The notes under the pieces were generated by a model that saw only the letters and a program-made list of their open reading frames with translations, was not told the origin of the DNA and did no database searches. From Pisolithus tinctorius (lineage: Eukaryota; Basidiomycota; Agaricomycetes; Boletales; Pisolithaceae): a stretch of DNA of 64,000 bases. Shown here in pieces: positions 36,881 to 48,056 of this stretch. The stretch spans positions 1 to 64,000 of the forward strand of contig JANFAH010000054.1 in NCBI GenBank assembly GCA_024663395.1, given 5' to 3'. How positions within the stretch are numbered: position 1 is the first letter of the stretch; every line of letters starts with the position of its first letter. The position numbers were made by a program, and so were the translations under genes.

Positions 36881-39835
36881 ATGGCTCCAAAATCCTCGGC
36901 TACTGGCAAAGAGAGGACCACTATTGAAGAAGAAGATGTTCTTCAAGCTATCATCCTCGCAGATAGCTTTAACAAACGATTTTCGCCGTTGACGCAGCTC
37001 AAACCTAGGGTATGCCTTTGTCGTGCTGATGATGTCGATTAGTCTAACCCACATTCACTCAGTGCTTGCTACCTGTCTGCAATGCCCCATTACTGGACTG
37101 GACGTTCGAGAGTCTCGCTCTTGCAGGTGTTCAAGAAATATTTGTGGTATGTCGCTCGCATGCCGAGCTCGTCAAAGCCGCCATAAAGTACGTTTTTTCC
37201 TCTAAACGTCCATCACTCAACTACCCATTTGCGCAGAAACTCGAAATGGTCCAAACCGAGCACGGGCCTGAAGATCGTACCGATTGTAACCGCCAAGGAG
37301 ACATTCTCCCCCGGCGATGCGATGCGAGACATCTATACGCATGGAATCATCACCTCCGACTTTGTGCTTGTCACGGGCGACTTGGTGAGCAGCGTGCGGA
37401 TCGACGAAGTCGTCCGTGTGCACAGGGAACGACGCAAGACGAATAAGGATGCAATCATGACGATGGTGGTGAAGGAGAGTGGGGCGAGGCATCGAACAAG
37501 GTGGGGTCTTCAATCTGGCAATTGGGCTATAAGGTTGAAACGATGCTTTGGTGGTGATGTAGATCAAGAGCCGAATCCGCCGTGTTTGTGGTTGACCCGA
37601 AGACATCAGAGTGTCTCTATTATGAGGCTGTGATGGGCTATCCGCCCAAGAAGTACGCGAATATACCGCGCGAGATCCTGAACGAGCACCCCGAGGTGGA
37701 GATCAGGAACGACCTTATAGACTGTTCAATAGACGTTTGCTCTGTGGAGGTGAGTCGCGTAAACATTGTCGTCGTCTTGGCGTTCGGGCGACCGTTGCAT
37801 AGAATATATTCATTGATGATTGCCCTAGGTTCCTTCTTTGTTCCAGGACAATTTCGATTATGGCGACCTACGGAGAGATTTTGTACATGGGGTTCTTACG
37901 TCCGACCTTCTTATGAAAAACATACACTGCTACATCGCAAAAGATGGGTACGCAGCGCGAGTGAAAGACACGAGGAGTTACGATGCGATAAGGTCAGTTC
38001 AACATATCCTAGAAACGGAAACGCTGCGAACTCGGGAACTTATTGGCTGACGTCTGAATTCAGCAAGGATATCCTCTCTCGCTGGACCTTCCCGCTTGTC
38101 CCGGATGACAACCATCCAGGAGGACACTCGTACGAACATATACGTGGCAACAAGTACATCGCGAAGGATAATACTGTCGCGCTTTCTAGGTAATCTCCTG
38201 TCCTGAACTTATCTGTTTGCGCAATTTCTGACTCGTCACTTTCATCCGATGCAGAACGTGCAAAATTGGGAACAATACCCTCATAGGCTCGCAATGCCTG
38301 ATATCTGATAATGCTCAGATTTTCTCTTCAGTTCTTGGTCAGCGGTGCACCATCGGGGCCGGGTCTGTCATTCGGAACTCTTATCTCTTCGATGAGGTGG
38401 TCGTAGGACCGAACTGTACAATAGAGTACAGTATTCTGGCAGCGGGAGTGCACGTGAAGGACGGGAGTCGCATCGAGAAGGGGTGCTTGATTGCGGATGG
38501 GGTTGTCATTGGACCACAAGCGCGACTGAAACCCTTTGAGAGGCTTTCGAGAAGATTGTTGGAGACAAAGCATGACGACGAACTGGAAGAAGACGGAGGC
38601 GAAGAAGACGAAGACGAAGATGGAGACGAAGACGACGAAGAATCCGAGGATGACGAAGAGAGTGAGATGGATTCTGACTATGAGGAGATTGAAGCGAGTA
38701 TGTGATTCACCGTCGTATTTAATGGTGATGCCGATCTCATGCCCCAATTCACAGATCAGGATCCAGAGGCATTAAAGAGACTTGGTCCTGACAATAATGC
38801 AATTATTTGGCCACAACCTTCAATCAACGAAGATGAAGAGATAGACGAAGTAGAGCACCCAACGAACTTAAGGCTCATGCGTCTCGGTATTATTTCCAGT
38901 TTGACCAACGATTTACCGCCTCACCGGAAATACTGTACAGGGGATGACACATCCGACCTCTATCTCTCGGATGCAGGCTCAGAAACCTCCGAATCCGACT
39001 CAGACGATGACGACCATTTCGACGACTCCGATCCCTCCTCGTCAGTCACTTCCCTCCCGCTTGCTGACACATCGAACCTTGTCCAGCAAGCCGATGAAGC
39101 TGCGTTCATCGAGTTCCAACATGAAGTCGAATTATCACTCGATCGTGCGTTTGCAGAAGGTCATTCCGTTGATAACGCTTCAGTTGAGCTGAAGACGCTG
39201 CGCATGGCGCACAATGTCCCGCTCCGGAGAGTCCGAGAAGCTGTTGTTGCTGCGATCGTGAACCAAATAAAGATCGTGGAGGGTGGTGGCCCTGCGCAGC
39301 GCCAGGAAATTGCGGTCGTAGTGAGCAGATGGGGCGCCCTTATTGACAAGATTGGAGGAGTGGATGCTACGGAGACCATTGAGGTGCTGCAGGTATGTGT
39401 CGTTAGGCGAACTATGTCAGCTGATACGATGTCTGACCAAAATGGTGCATTGAGCAGGAGTGCTGTGCGTCCTCTGAGCGGCTTCCTTTGTTTGGACAGA
39501 TCCTTGCTGCGCTATACCAAGAAGACGTAGTGGAAGAGGATGATATACGTGCTTGGCACAAGAAACCTCAATCTTGCGGTGATGATCAAAAACCAGCAAC
39601 GCTGCAAAATAACTTCAAAAAGTGCTGGAACGCCGGAGCTTTCATGATCAAGCAGTTTGACGAGCAGGAGAGTGACGAGGAGTCGGATGAAGAGGACACT
39701 GCTACTTCGGCGCCCTCGACTCGGACGACAACTACCACACAGCGAGAAAGTTCAGAGGAGTCCGATGAAGAAGCAGAAGAATCGGAAGAAGACGAGGTCG
39801 GATCCGATGAAGCGTCTGAAAATGAGAGCGAATGA
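36881..39835 (+). CDS. GCD6: Translation initiation factor eIF2B, epsilon subunit
   Basis: Nine exons (36881-37009, 37063-37187, 37237-37500, 37563-37749, 37829-37992, 38064-38189, 38255-38697, 38755-39392, 39458-39835) join in frame to 817 residues.

The N-terminal nucleotidyltransferase-like domain starts with VLQAIILADSFNKRFSPLTQ and CLLPVCNAPLLDWTFESL. Left-handed beta-helix hexapeptides follow (IGNNTLIGSQCLISDNAQI, CTIGAGSVIRNSYLFDEVVV, NCTIEYSILAAGVHV). An acidic linker (DEDEDGDEDDEES) leads to the HEAT-like W2 domain with the catalytic GEF activity, and another acidic Ser-rich tail ends the protein. eIF2B-epsilon catalyses GDP-GTP exchange on eIF2 and is the target of eIF2-alpha phosphorylation control. 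The extra acidic tail after W2 (EESDEEAEESEEDE) is longer than I remember for yeast. Confidence 0.94.
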
Positions 39836-39971
39836 TGTACAATTAGTACGGTATAGTCATAATGTATCGGAACGTATCGAGTCCAACGGTATCAAAGATG
39901 ATGGCATGATGGTGAAGCTACATAGTGCAAAAGCCGCTGGATCTATCGTACATGTCCACCCTACATGTACT

Positions 39972-40428
39972 TCAATATTTCAAGATGATGTACAGTGCTG
40001 TCAAACAGTTAGACCAATTGCTGCTTAGTGGTACGTCACAGACACTAACCATGTATGATTCCCGGTCTAGGACCATCATTATCAGTCGTCGTAATGTGAG
40101 GTAGCAGTGATTAGACTTACAGCCAACCAAGGAGAGTCAAGCAAACGTTGATTAGCTGACAGTGATGAGGTCAATTTGGTCTCGTACATGACAGAGAAAA
40201 CCGAAAGAACGTACAAGGTCAGCGCCACATCCCCGCTCAAGGAACACGCCGAGTGGGGGCAATATAAAAGCAAAGCTGTCGAATGACAGTTCGATTACCC
40301 ATAAGGAACGGCACCTGAAATGTAAATGTAACGTACATGATCTGGAGGGGTTTTGTAAATCATTGCGCAAGGCGCTTCAGTTCAGGGTACAAACGTACCT
40401 TGCAGATGTCTGAAGCCGTAAACGCCAT
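39972..40428 (-). CDS. PMP3: PMP3/UPF0057 plasma-membrane proteolipid (57 aa, six exons)
   Basis: Six exons on the minus strand (40428-40399, 40341-40337, 40275-40215, 40155-40121, 40066-40050, 39997-39972) total 174 nt, exactly 57 codons plus stop. The product starts MAFTASDICK, continues IIFAFILPPLGVFLERGCGA, then DLLINVCLTLLGWLPGIIHA, and ends LYIILKY. This is the complete UPF0057 family pattern with two TM helices. Yeast Pmp3 limits plasma-membrane hyperpolarisation and cation influx; plant relatives are cold and salt induced.

Exon 2 is only 5 nt (ATCAT) and exon 5 only 17 nt, each with proper AG/GT borders. Without the 5-nt exon the frame is lost, so it is well supported. The gene is invisible as an open frame. 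Confidence 0.9.
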
Positions 40429-40674
40429 CAATAATTGGATTGCCTTGTAAGAGAATGCAAGTTATGCGGGCGACTTAAGAAGAGCGTGGTTTAGTGGGTT
40501 TATCGCCATAATGTTTGCAGTAGCCTTTTTATATTGGTGCCAAGAAGCCCGAGTGGGGTGTTTGACCAACTCAGTATATTGACGTCACTGTGGGTCTAAA
40601 CAGTACGCGGCTGTGTTTTTGACGGACCCCGCAAGTGGCCTAAAGTGGCCTGGCCAGGTTACGTGTCTCTCGTC

Positions 40675-41701
40675 ATGCCATCGGAGCAGGCTGCGGATGA
40701 ATATCTCGATATACCCTATGTTACTACGCAGCCGCAGTCTCCGTTCCACAAGTTTGACCTGTATGTTCCGAAGGAAATCAGTGCATGTTTGCTGCGCCCA
40801 CTAATTTGTTTCGTCCATGGAGGTGCGTGGAGAAGGTGAGGCACTCACGCTTGTCGGTTCTGGCGTTCGTTCTCACACCAAGCGTAATGATGTTTATATT
40901 CTCGTAATTTTATTATTGCGGTATTACAATGTACATAGCGAGGACAAATCCGATCACGCCGGTCTCGCTCGCAGGCTTGCCTTTACGACAGGGTACCCAG
41001 TTGCACTCCCGAATTACAGATTAACATCCCAAAGGCCCACTCCTGATAACCTCCTTCACCACCCCGAGCATGCGAAGGATGTTCTTGGGTTCTTGAACTT
41101 CATATGCGCTGCATTTGATCCTCGATCAAACCTGGAGAGTACCTGCGTCCCAGATGATAGAGGTGCTGCAGAGGGATTTCGAGGGGTTCCGGGTCTACCC
41201 TACGAGCCTCATCAGCTGTTCCTTGTCGGCCACAGCTGCGCAGCCCACATGCTGTGTTCCATTTTTCTTGACGTGTTCCCCCACTCTCCCAACGCTTCCG
41301 ACATCGACCAGCTCTGTCCATCGAATGCTGTTTTGGAGAGAACCAGGGCACTTGTCTTGTCAGAAGGAATTTACGACCTCGATTCCCTTATCTCTTCCTT
41401 TCCTGCTTACAGAAGTTGGTTCATCGAAGATGTTTTTGGGGGACACGACTCTTACGCGGACGTGTCCGTAATAAAAGCGCCAACCAGATATCATTCCGGG
41501 CACATTAAATGGCTGATCATACATTCCAAGGGCGATACGCTGGTTGACGAACAGCAAAGTCAAGCAATGTACCACCACTTAAGGAGTCAGTCTGTACAAG
41601 TATGCAAGTCATTCGACGAGCTCATTGAAGGACACAACGAAATTCTCAGAGGAGACCAGTACGTAGACGTGTTGCACAGATTTATTTCCGTTCTAGAATA
41701 A
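40675..41701 (+). CDS. BNA7: Kynurenine formamidase (alpha/beta hydrolase)
   Basis: Two exons (40675-40835 and 40939-41701, intron 103 nt) give 307 residues. The enzyme hydrolyses N-formylkynurenine to kynurenine and formate. The oxyanion motif HGGAWR is interrupted by the intron (HGGAWR|SEDKSDH). The nucleophile elbow reads VGHSCAAHM, a G-H-S-x-A variant. The presumed acid lies in HSKGDTLVDEQQS, and the catalytic His in EGHNEIL near the end. These features and the length fit the Bna7 family better than other carboxylesterases.

The neighbours settle it: the next two genes encode kynureninase and kynurenine 3-monooxygenase. The stop codon lies 51 bp from that of the convergent kynureninase gene. 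Confidence 0.85.
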
Positions 41702-41752
41702 ATACCGGCAACCGTACGTAGATTTAGTTCCAGCATTCAATGTAATGACGAT

Positions 41753-43640
41753 CTAAGTCGACTTGCTTATCGCTTCAAAGGCTCTCTTTAAGACCTCGGC
41801 AGCACGTTCGCAGTCCCTCTTAGTATTATACAATGGTGCGGGTGTGAGTCGAATTACGTCTGGTTTTCTTTCGTCTCCGATGACTCCCGCCGATTTGAGG
41901 TGGTTGAGTACCCTCTCCATGACATTTGACTCGGTTGGGAGAAATAGAAGCGACAACTGTGCCCCTCGCGATTCACGTTCCACGGGTGTGATAATCGTGA
42001 ATCTTGGAGGATCATCGGGTGAATATTTCGCGGCCTCATGTGAGGATACATAGAATCCCGTTTGACGCAACAGCACCTCCAGGTGAGCCGTAAGCGAAAC
42101 TGACCGCTCCCGAAGTGGTTTCATCATGCCCACTCGTTTGAACACTTGCAAACTGCCGAGCAGGGAAACGGTAGTGAGCACTGAGGGGTTTGACTGCTGA
42201 AATCCTTGTGCGCCAGGTATCGGAGAAAAGTCGGGGGGCATCAGAAACCGCGTGGTGGGGTCGTGTCCCCACCAACCCGCAAATCTAAATTGAACGGTGA
42301 ATAGAATTTAGTCGCAGAATTTTGTGTATTTTCTTCCCGGGCGTTTACGGGGGAAGAAAAAAAGGAAACGGCGTACTGTGGCGTTCTGTTAGATTCCCAC
42401 CTCTCATGCACAAAAAGTCCGCCGATTCCACCAGGCCCCGAGTTGAGGTATTTATACGAGCACCATACCGCGAAATCGACATCCCAATCGTGCAATGACA
42501 AGGGAACGTTTCCAATAGCATGGGCCAGATCCCAGCCACAAATACATCCCTTGAAACGTATTCAATCATAAAGTTTTGCTTTTGGGGTGGAACAACAAAA
42601 ATCCCACCGAGACAGGAAGTCTCCCCGAAGCAACGGGCGTGACAGGAAGGCCAGGGGTGTACGTAAAAACAATGGAGGGCACTAGTCAACATACCTGTTC
42701 CTTGGCAGCTTCGGTGATCTCTTTCATGGGGAACCATTGGCCAGTATAGTATTGTACGCCACTGAAGATGACCAATGCAATAGACGAGCCTTGCTTAACG
42801 ATCACATCTAGGACATCTGAACTTCTGAGGGTAAACTCGCCCTCACGGGGACCAAGTTCGACTATCGCGTCTTTCGGGTCATAGCCGTGGAAGAGTGCTT
42901 GAGATGCGAAGGCGTACTGCACAATGTGGTATAACACGTAGCCGAGTAGATGGTGTGCCAGCGTCCGGCGGTTGAACCGTGTCGGCTGAGATATTTTCCC
43001 TCACGCTCAAAGGGGGGAGGCCCACCTGGTCTGACGGAAACGCTTTCCCTTCACAAAGGATCTTGTAGCGATTGGGAGTGGGTTTGTAGAATGCGGACAT
43101 CATCAGGTGTAAGTTCGCAGTCAGAGTGCCCATACAGGCGACTTCCTTATCCTTGGCGCCTAAAAAATGCAATGCAGATACTGCAGGAAGGAAGGCCAAC
43201 AAGCCAGTGGGTAATACACACCAACCAGATCTGCCAACAGGGGTGTGACGGTGTCGGCAATGGTCATCCATTCGCGGCCGTGTGGGTGGTCAAAGTGGCC
43301 CTCTACGGCTCTCGATGTGGGGGGCGACGCGATAAATCTCGGACCTCGCCGTAATAGTTCCGGAATGGAGAAAGTACATACCGCGTTGCCCATACACAGA
43401 GTTCTTCTTGGATCAAGAATTGCGATCGCTTAGCTAAGGGGCCGAGTGAATTACCACATAGGTAGGTACATCGCTGACTAGCTGTACCACTGGATATGAG
43501 ATGAGGTGAGGGCAGTACTGGTAGTAGAGAAACGTACCGATCTCTTCGGGGACATCTGCACCGATATCATTGTAAGTGGGGATAACAAACTCGTCCTCAG
43601 CGAGAGCAGCGCCTAGGTCTTCATGACCAACCGTGGTCAT
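41753..43640 (-). CDS. BNA5: Kynureninase (PLP enzyme)
   Basis: Seven exons (43640-43538, 43481-43382, 43310-43222, 43159-43026, 42916-42695, 42549-42401, 42284-41753) join in frame to 442 residues. It cleaves 3-hydroxykynurenine to 3-hydroxyanthranilate and alanine in the cytosol.

Signatures in order: TYLCGNSLG near the start, [61 protein letters not shown], and the PLP-lysine motif [11 protein letters not shown] followed by GGLFVHER. Then FAGWWGHD and [10 protein letters not shown], with [10 protein letters not shown] near the C-terminus. The introns are longer (56-145 nt) than in most neighbouring genes. It shares a 400-bp divergent promoter with the monooxygenase gene and converges with formamidase. 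Confidence 0.94.
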
Positions 43641-44040
43641 ATTTTGTGAAGACGACTGAATGACGGTAATTCAGTCGATAGATTGTTGGACGAGTCTACT
43701 TCACCGTAATCAATCGGAATGTTATCTTAAGTCCGACGGCCGTGAGAACCGTCGACGCCAAGCCTGCACCGCGAGCGTGCGCGGGATCGTTCGCCCCGTT
43801 CAGAGGTTGTCGATACATGTAGTGTTCTTTAGTGTGTATCATACATCAGTACCCGCATTGTACAGCGCTCCCAAATTAATTCACGGTTCTCATGCTAATG
43901 CCTTTGGTTCGCCTAACCACCAGCAGGCAGGCAGTTTAGCAGGTCGTCCCTCTACAAATAAAGTATATTTTTCTCTCCTCCCCATACGTCCACCTGACTG
44001 TTCCTTGGCCAACGTGTGGGAGTTTACGTTGTAGCGAGCC
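43641..44040. promoter_or_regulatory. Shared divergent promoter, kynureninase / kynurenine 3-monooxygenase
   Basis: Exactly 400 bp separate the two start codons, so both promoters must be in this interval. It contains AATAAAGTATATTTTTC (about 43956-43972), a possible TATA region 70-85 bp before the monooxygenase ATG, followed by C/T-rich DNA. Symmetric control of two consecutive pathway steps is inferred from the layout. Confidence 0.5.
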
Positions 44041-46130
44041 ATGAGTGTGTCCAATGCAGAAGACGGCGTGCAAAGGGCCGTCGTGGTTGGAGCAGGGCCC
44101 GTGGGCTGTTTAGCCGCGATATCACTCGCTAGGGCTGGGTGGCAGGTGGACGTTTATGAAGCAAGGCCAGGCATGTCCCTCCAGTCCCTTTTCTTAGGAT
44201 CTGGCTTCGATTAAACTCAAGGTTCGGCCGCCCTTCTCTAGATTTGCGGTTACCGTCATCCAAGGCAACTACACAACAGCGTTCTATCAACCTAGCAATC
44301 TCGTCACGGGGGATTGTTGCTTTGCAGGCCATTGACCCGGCCATCAGCGAGCGATTCCTGCAGACTGCCATTCCCATGCGTGGTAGAATGATCCACGATA
44401 TCAAGGGAAATCAACACAGTCAGTTGTATGATAAGGATGGCCAGGTGCGTCTGGTGTGGGTCATGGGGGCGTTTGCTGTATTTCATTTCCCCCATTTCTC
44501 TGTGACTTGTACACGGATTATCATTTCGTCCGCTATCTTTTTTCCGAGATTATTAAATCACTGACCGAGTCCTTTTTCACTATAGTGCATCTATTCGATT
44601 GACCGCGCTCTCTTAAACGAGGATCTCCTTTCCGAGGCGTCCATGGTTCCGAATATCCGCTTGTTTTTCAAACACAAGGTTCTTGCGATCGATTTTGATA
44701 ATAGAACGATGGTTGTCCGGGACCTTGACTCGGAAAGAGACATCCGGACAGCCTTTCACTTCTGCATCGGTGCTGATGGCTCCTATTCAATTGTTCGTCG
44801 CCAGCTCATGCGGGCCGTAAGGTGTGTGTTGTGTATGCCCGTGTGCCGACCATTATTCCCTTGACGACAACGAGACAACGGGAAACTTATGGCCAACGCC
44901 GCATAGGATGAACTTCCAACAAGAATATATCCCTCACGAATATATTGAACTTAAAATACCGGCAGGCCGCAATAAACATGGCAAACCCTCGTTCTTGCTT
45001 GATCCGAATCACCTTCACATTTGGCCCCGTCACTCTTTCATGCTCATCGCTCTTCCCAACAAAGTCAATGTCCTTGTTCCGTCTTTCCCGTTCACCCGCA
45101 CCTGACGCTGCTATGTTCGATATCTAGGATTGCTCCTTCACATGCACTCTGTTTGCGCCGACATGCGAGCTCGATCGCTTGGCCACTACGCAGGATATCT
45201 CATCTTGGTTCAAGACCCACTTTTCAGATGCACTCGCTCTCTTAGGAGAGGAGAAACTTTTATATGACTTTGCGAACAATCCCCGCAGTCCACTTATCAC
45301 AATCAAGGCTGGTGATCTTCTACGTATCACTAGTAGCGTGCATTGAGCGTCCTCTTATGTACGTAGGCCGAGCCATATCATTACAAGGGACGTTGTGTGA
45401 TTATCGGCGACGCAGCCCATTCTATGGTGCCCTTTTACGGACAAGGACTCAACTGCGGCTTCGAAGATGTTAGGGTATTGCAAGCTCTCCTCCAAGACAA
45501 CGGTGTTGCACCTAGGAATGCACCGCCCAGATTAGACAAAGAAGCCCTCGCGGACTCAAGGCTGTCCAATGCACTGTCTCGGTATACAGAAACCCGACAT
45601 GAGGATCTCGTTGCCATCTGTGATCTTGCCATGTACAACTAGTAAGTACCATTCCCACGCGGGTACCTTGTTGCCTCTGCCACCTACTATGTTTTTGTGC
45701 ACCACATTTATCATTTATTTGTGACTCCTGTGCCCGCTCGCTTCTGTTTATTATTGGTGGCAGTTAATATTGATATAAATTATACAGCATCGAAATGCGA
45801 CATTCTGTGACTACGCCAACGTACCTGTTCAAGAAGGCGCTTGACAACTTCCTGTATGCCATCAGCTCGTGGCACAGTCCGTCTTCGGAACCAGCCGTTC
45901 GAGCCTCCATGGCTACTATTCCTTTCCCTACGCATAGGCCGTCTGGCTGGATCCCGCTTTATACTATGGTAACTTTCCGGCCTGATGTGAGTTATGCGAC
46001 AGCCAAGAAGAAAGCTGCCAGGCAGTCCGAGGTTCTAACCACCGTCGGACGGCTTGGTACTATTTTGATGGGTGCCACGAGCTTGTACTGGATGCTGAGG
46101 GTGCTACGGGGTACCTCATCTCGAAGATAA
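44041..46130 (+). CDS. BNA4: Kynurenine 3-monooxygenase (FAD, membrane anchored)
   Basis: Seven exons (44041-44170, 44242-44444, 44586-44821, 44907-45063, 45128-45307, 45367-45641, 45788-46130) join in frame to 507 residues. The flavoprotein hydroxylates kynurenine at the mitochondrial outer membrane.

The FAD dinucleotide fold reads [31 protein letters not shown] is the substrate-side motif of this family. [15 protein letters not shown], then [20 protein letters not shown] (the GD motif) follow. The C-terminal segment near [20 protein letters not shown] is the hydrophobic membrane anchor.

Intron 1 (44171-44241) starts GC, and intron 5 (45308-45366) must also start GC to keep frame. The latter has a weak donor, so a one-base error near 45308 is an alternative. 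Confidence 0.93.
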
Positions 46131-46633
46131 GTGGGTCTAGGCATGGCTCCAGCCCAGGAATTTGTTGTTGCTTTAGTGTGCGAAATCCAGTGAAGAATAA
46201 TGGCGTATAGGGGGCGATGGATTTAATATTCTAAATCTCTTCGAGTGCTAGGCGGTGATTAACTGGAGGCTAGGAGCACGAGGAAATTTAGTGGGGCTTA
46301 GAAACATGCCCACCCACGTAGCTCTTGCGAGGATGGAAGGGTCGGTCGACTGCATTCACAGGCCGTAGGTAAAAATATGCAAAGAGGCGTGGGCATGGAT
46401 GCAGATGGGTCGGTGGTACATGATATGCTATAGTCTACGTATGATTGGCCTAGTAAGACAATCAGTCAATATGGTCGTCGGTCTGCGTCGTAAACAGTGA
46501 TAATCCGAACTGTCACACACAGAAAAGTAATACCATTGGGGGGGTGATTACCGTGAGTCGGACAACAGGAGAAAAAAAAAAAAGAGGATGAAACAATCAA
46601 CGATGAATATAGCAATGGCCAGGTCACCCTTGG
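46131..46633. other. Convergent 3' flank
   Basis: The region between the monooxygenase stop and the stop of the minus-strand AT-hook gene holds both 3' UTRs. It contains a run of A with G interruptions at 46572-46585. No gene was seen. Confidence 0.45.
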
Positions 46634-47216
46634 TTACGTCTTTTTCGGTGGCCGGCCCCGCTTCTTCTTCGTAGCTGATTCACCCACAGTCTCTACTGGG
46701 GCAGCAGTACTACTGCTAGCAGCAGCAGGACCATCATCCTTCTGTTTGGATGGACGTCCGCGACGTCTTCGCTTAGCTGGACGCTCATCGGCGTCTGCTT
46801 CTTCCGACTTCTTCTCCTACAGAGTGTGAAGTTGTGGCAGTGAGATGAGAATGGGAGTAAGGGTGTGACTGGGCTAGGAACGGATACCTTGCGTGGTCTA
46901 CCGCGCTTCTTCTTGATTGGAGTTTCAGAGGAGGATACGGCTGGTGCAGTTGATGAAGATGGAGCCCCTGATTTCTTATTCTTGCTGCCCTTAGGACGGC
47001 CGCGTCCGCGTTTAGGTTTTGGCTCACTAGATTCTGCAACGCCTGAAGGAGATAAATGCAACAAAAATATGATCAACACGCCGGGCTAGAGCTAACTGGG
47101 ACTGACGGGACAACGGCCAGCTTACCCTCCACTTCCTCGGGGTTATGTTGATCGTTCTCAGGGTTGCCCTCGTCGTATCTATCGGCGGGATCTTCTGGTT
47201 GTGGAGAGGCGGACAT
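46634..47216 (-). CDS. Small AT-hook DNA-binding protein (four hooks)
   Basis: Three exons (47216-47126, 47042-46888, 46816-46634) join in frame to 142 residues. After an acidic N-terminus (EDPADRYDEGNPEN) come four AT-hook cores: RGRPKGSK, RGRPRK, RGRPSK and RGRPPK, each preceded by basic residues (KRGRGRP, KKKRGRP, KRRRGRP, KKKRGRP) and separated by Ser/Ala/Pro linkers. AT hooks bind the minor groove of AT-rich DNA, as in HMGA proteins, so a nuclear chromatin role is likely. The size, acidic end and several hooks resemble HMGA, although the acidic end is N-terminal here. No other domain is visible. Confidence 0.85.
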
Positions 47217-48056
47217 GGCGAGGAAGGGGGCCAAAAACACACCCGGAGGGGGTTGGTGGTCGAGCTGGTTGCAGGTACGATACGCCTGCTTCGAGGAGGG
47301 AGGGAAAGAGCGGGGAAAGGGTGCAGGTCCTCGTTTTAACGAATATCTCCCCTGCCGAATATAGTTGGAGGGACGTGTAAATTGTTTCCCTCGTGTGGAA
47401 TTCTGGCCTGAAACTACTTATGGGATTTTATTAATATCGCCATGCAATCCTGGCTGTTTAGTAGCGGTTTTTGACCCCTGAATAATATAAATTTTCTTTC
47501 ATTCGGGGGAGATACGTACGTAATTGACTGGTGGAGGAATATGTCATCCATATTTTTTTTTTTGTATTTGAAAAATAAAATAAAATAGATCGAATTTTAT
47601 TATTACGATTGCCTCCGTCGGATGTGACAGCACATGCGTCCCTCCAGGATGTGATACGGTCACTCTGGACGCCGAGAATCGATCCAGCACTATGCGCCCA
47701 GACGATCATATCCTCTCTCTATCGCGTAACAGAGCAACGACATGACCAGTGCAGGGGCGCTCCTTTCGGCGATTTGCGGTCGCACGACAGATGGGCCTCG
47801 CGAGAGCCTCGAGTCTACCAACCCGCGTGCAGCCAGCAGCAAAGAATGAATTCGATTGCACACGACACGTCCCAATGAATTCCGCCGCCATCCGTATCTC
47901 TCTCGAGTCTCGGGCGGCCGCGGAGTTTTCCTGTGCGTCTACTTCGAGCGGCAGCCCAAATTAGTATGATGTTTCCCACGAGGCTGCACCAGTGGCCGAT
48001 CAACGTCACGGTAGTTACTGTGTGCTCTCCGCGTCCCAACAGCCAGCGGCCAGACG
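47217..48056. other. Divergent intergenic region, AT-hook / Yos9
   Basis: The 840 bp between two start codons contain an AT-rich block at about 47545-47610 with a run of T and AAAATAAAATAAAAT. A 71-codon frame overlaps the Yos9 leader but has no coding signature. Both promoters lie here. Confidence 0.4.
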
